Assembly (NCBI GenBank): GCA_018694455.1
Contig: JABHNP010000385.1
Span: 1-6,165 of the forward strand
Origin: Planctomycetaceae bacterium
Lineage (GTDB): Bacteria; Planctomycetota; Planctomycetia; Pirellulales; UBA1268
Direction of reading: 5' to 3'
Length of the DNA stretch: 6,165 bases
Shown: one piece after another, positions 6,046 to 6,165 of the stretch
How positions within the stretch are numbered: position 1 is the first letter of the stretch
Layout: every line of letters begins with the position of its first letter
Position numbers and translations under genes: made by a program
Notes under the pieces: generated by a model
What the model was told of the DNA's origin: nothing
Seen by the model: the letters and a program-made list of their open reading frames with translations, nothing else
Database searches by the model: none

Positions 6046-6128
6046 CGGAGGGCAAGGGATTCGAACCCTCAACCCATTGCTGGGCATCTGATTTCGAGTC
6101 AGACCGCTGGCCAATTCGCATACCCTCC
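6046..6128 (-). tRNA. tRNA-Ser (anticodon CGA)
   Basis: An 83-base class II tRNA reading the serine codon UCG. On the minus strand the acceptor stem is GGAGGGT with GCCCTCC (the seventh pair is a T-G wobble), and the discriminator base is G, as expected for serine. The anticodon arm is TCTGA, loop CTCGAAA, TCAGA, with CGA at 6094-6096. The variable arm is long, as in serine tRNAs: CCCA, loop GCAA, TGGG. The T arm is GAGGG, loop TTCGAAT, CCCTT. The 3' CCA is not encoded. The D arm is odd: with the acceptor stem set as above only two or three D-stem pairs (around GC/GC) form, and position 8 is A unless the acceptor stem is shifted by one base. The gene is convergent with rnd. Confidence 0.92.
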
Positions 6129-6165
6129 GAAGTGAATTAGTTTTAAAGTCTATCAGAACCTATGA

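Noticed and set aside
6046..6128. tRNA as an integration attachment site
   Set aside because: No integrase gene and no second copy of the tRNA 3' end occurs in the window.
1..6165. CRISPR array, insertion sequence, phage or toxin-antitoxin module
   Set aside because: No direct repeats, terminal inverted repeats, transposase, integrase or paired small genes are seen; the window is filled by housekeeping-type genes.

Overview
This 6.2 kb stretch looks like ordinary chromosome from a bacterium, most likely a planctomycete (Planctomycetota, Pirellulales-like). That assignment is an inference. It rests on a bacterial copy of the archaeal-type cofactor gene mfnB, a secreted protein built from STN-like repeats, a two-HRDC RNase D with a 'HAGREE' second exonuclease motif, a balanced base composition, and starts that mostly lack Shine-Dalgarno sequences. 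No mobile element, CRISPR array or phage gene is visible. No gene-free stretch exceeds about 125 bases.

Layout. At the left edge, on the minus strand, is the first 47 codons of an FAD-dependent oxidoreductase resembling glycerol-3-phosphate dehydrogenase; the rest lies outside the window. Divergent from it is a secreted 347-residue protein with three STN/secretin-N0-like blocks (202-1245, plus). It converges on a minus-strand operon of three genes, read from right to left: a two-helix membrane protein of unknown function (2341-2949), mfnB for (5-formylfuran-3-yl)methyl phosphate synthase (1577-2344), and a small PHA-system-family protein (1256-1564). The first two overlap by ATGA. The third starts with TTG behind a strong AGGAGG placed just after the mfnB stop codon.

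Divergent from that operon are a 547-residue NhaD/CitMHS-type ion transporter with a histidine-rich loop (3072-4715, plus) and, 26 bases further on, ribonuclease D (4742-5977, plus). They are probably co-transcribed. A minus-strand tRNA-Ser(CGA) closes the window (6046-6128). Between it and the RNase D gene lies a perfect 7-bp inverted repeat that may end transcription.

How the genes work together. MfnB makes the furan precursor of methanofuran/methylofuran, a C1 carrier used with tetrahydromethanopterin, so the operon suggests formaldehyde/C1 chemistry. Its two partner genes have no established role there, and the tight coupling is the main reason to look at them. The antiporter and RNase D genes share an arrangement but no obvious function. 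I see no clear new defence or mobile system. The most notable points are the mfnB operon with an unknown membrane partner, the STN-repeat protein without a secretin or receptor domain, the Glu in the RNase D catalytic set, and the His-rich transporter loop.
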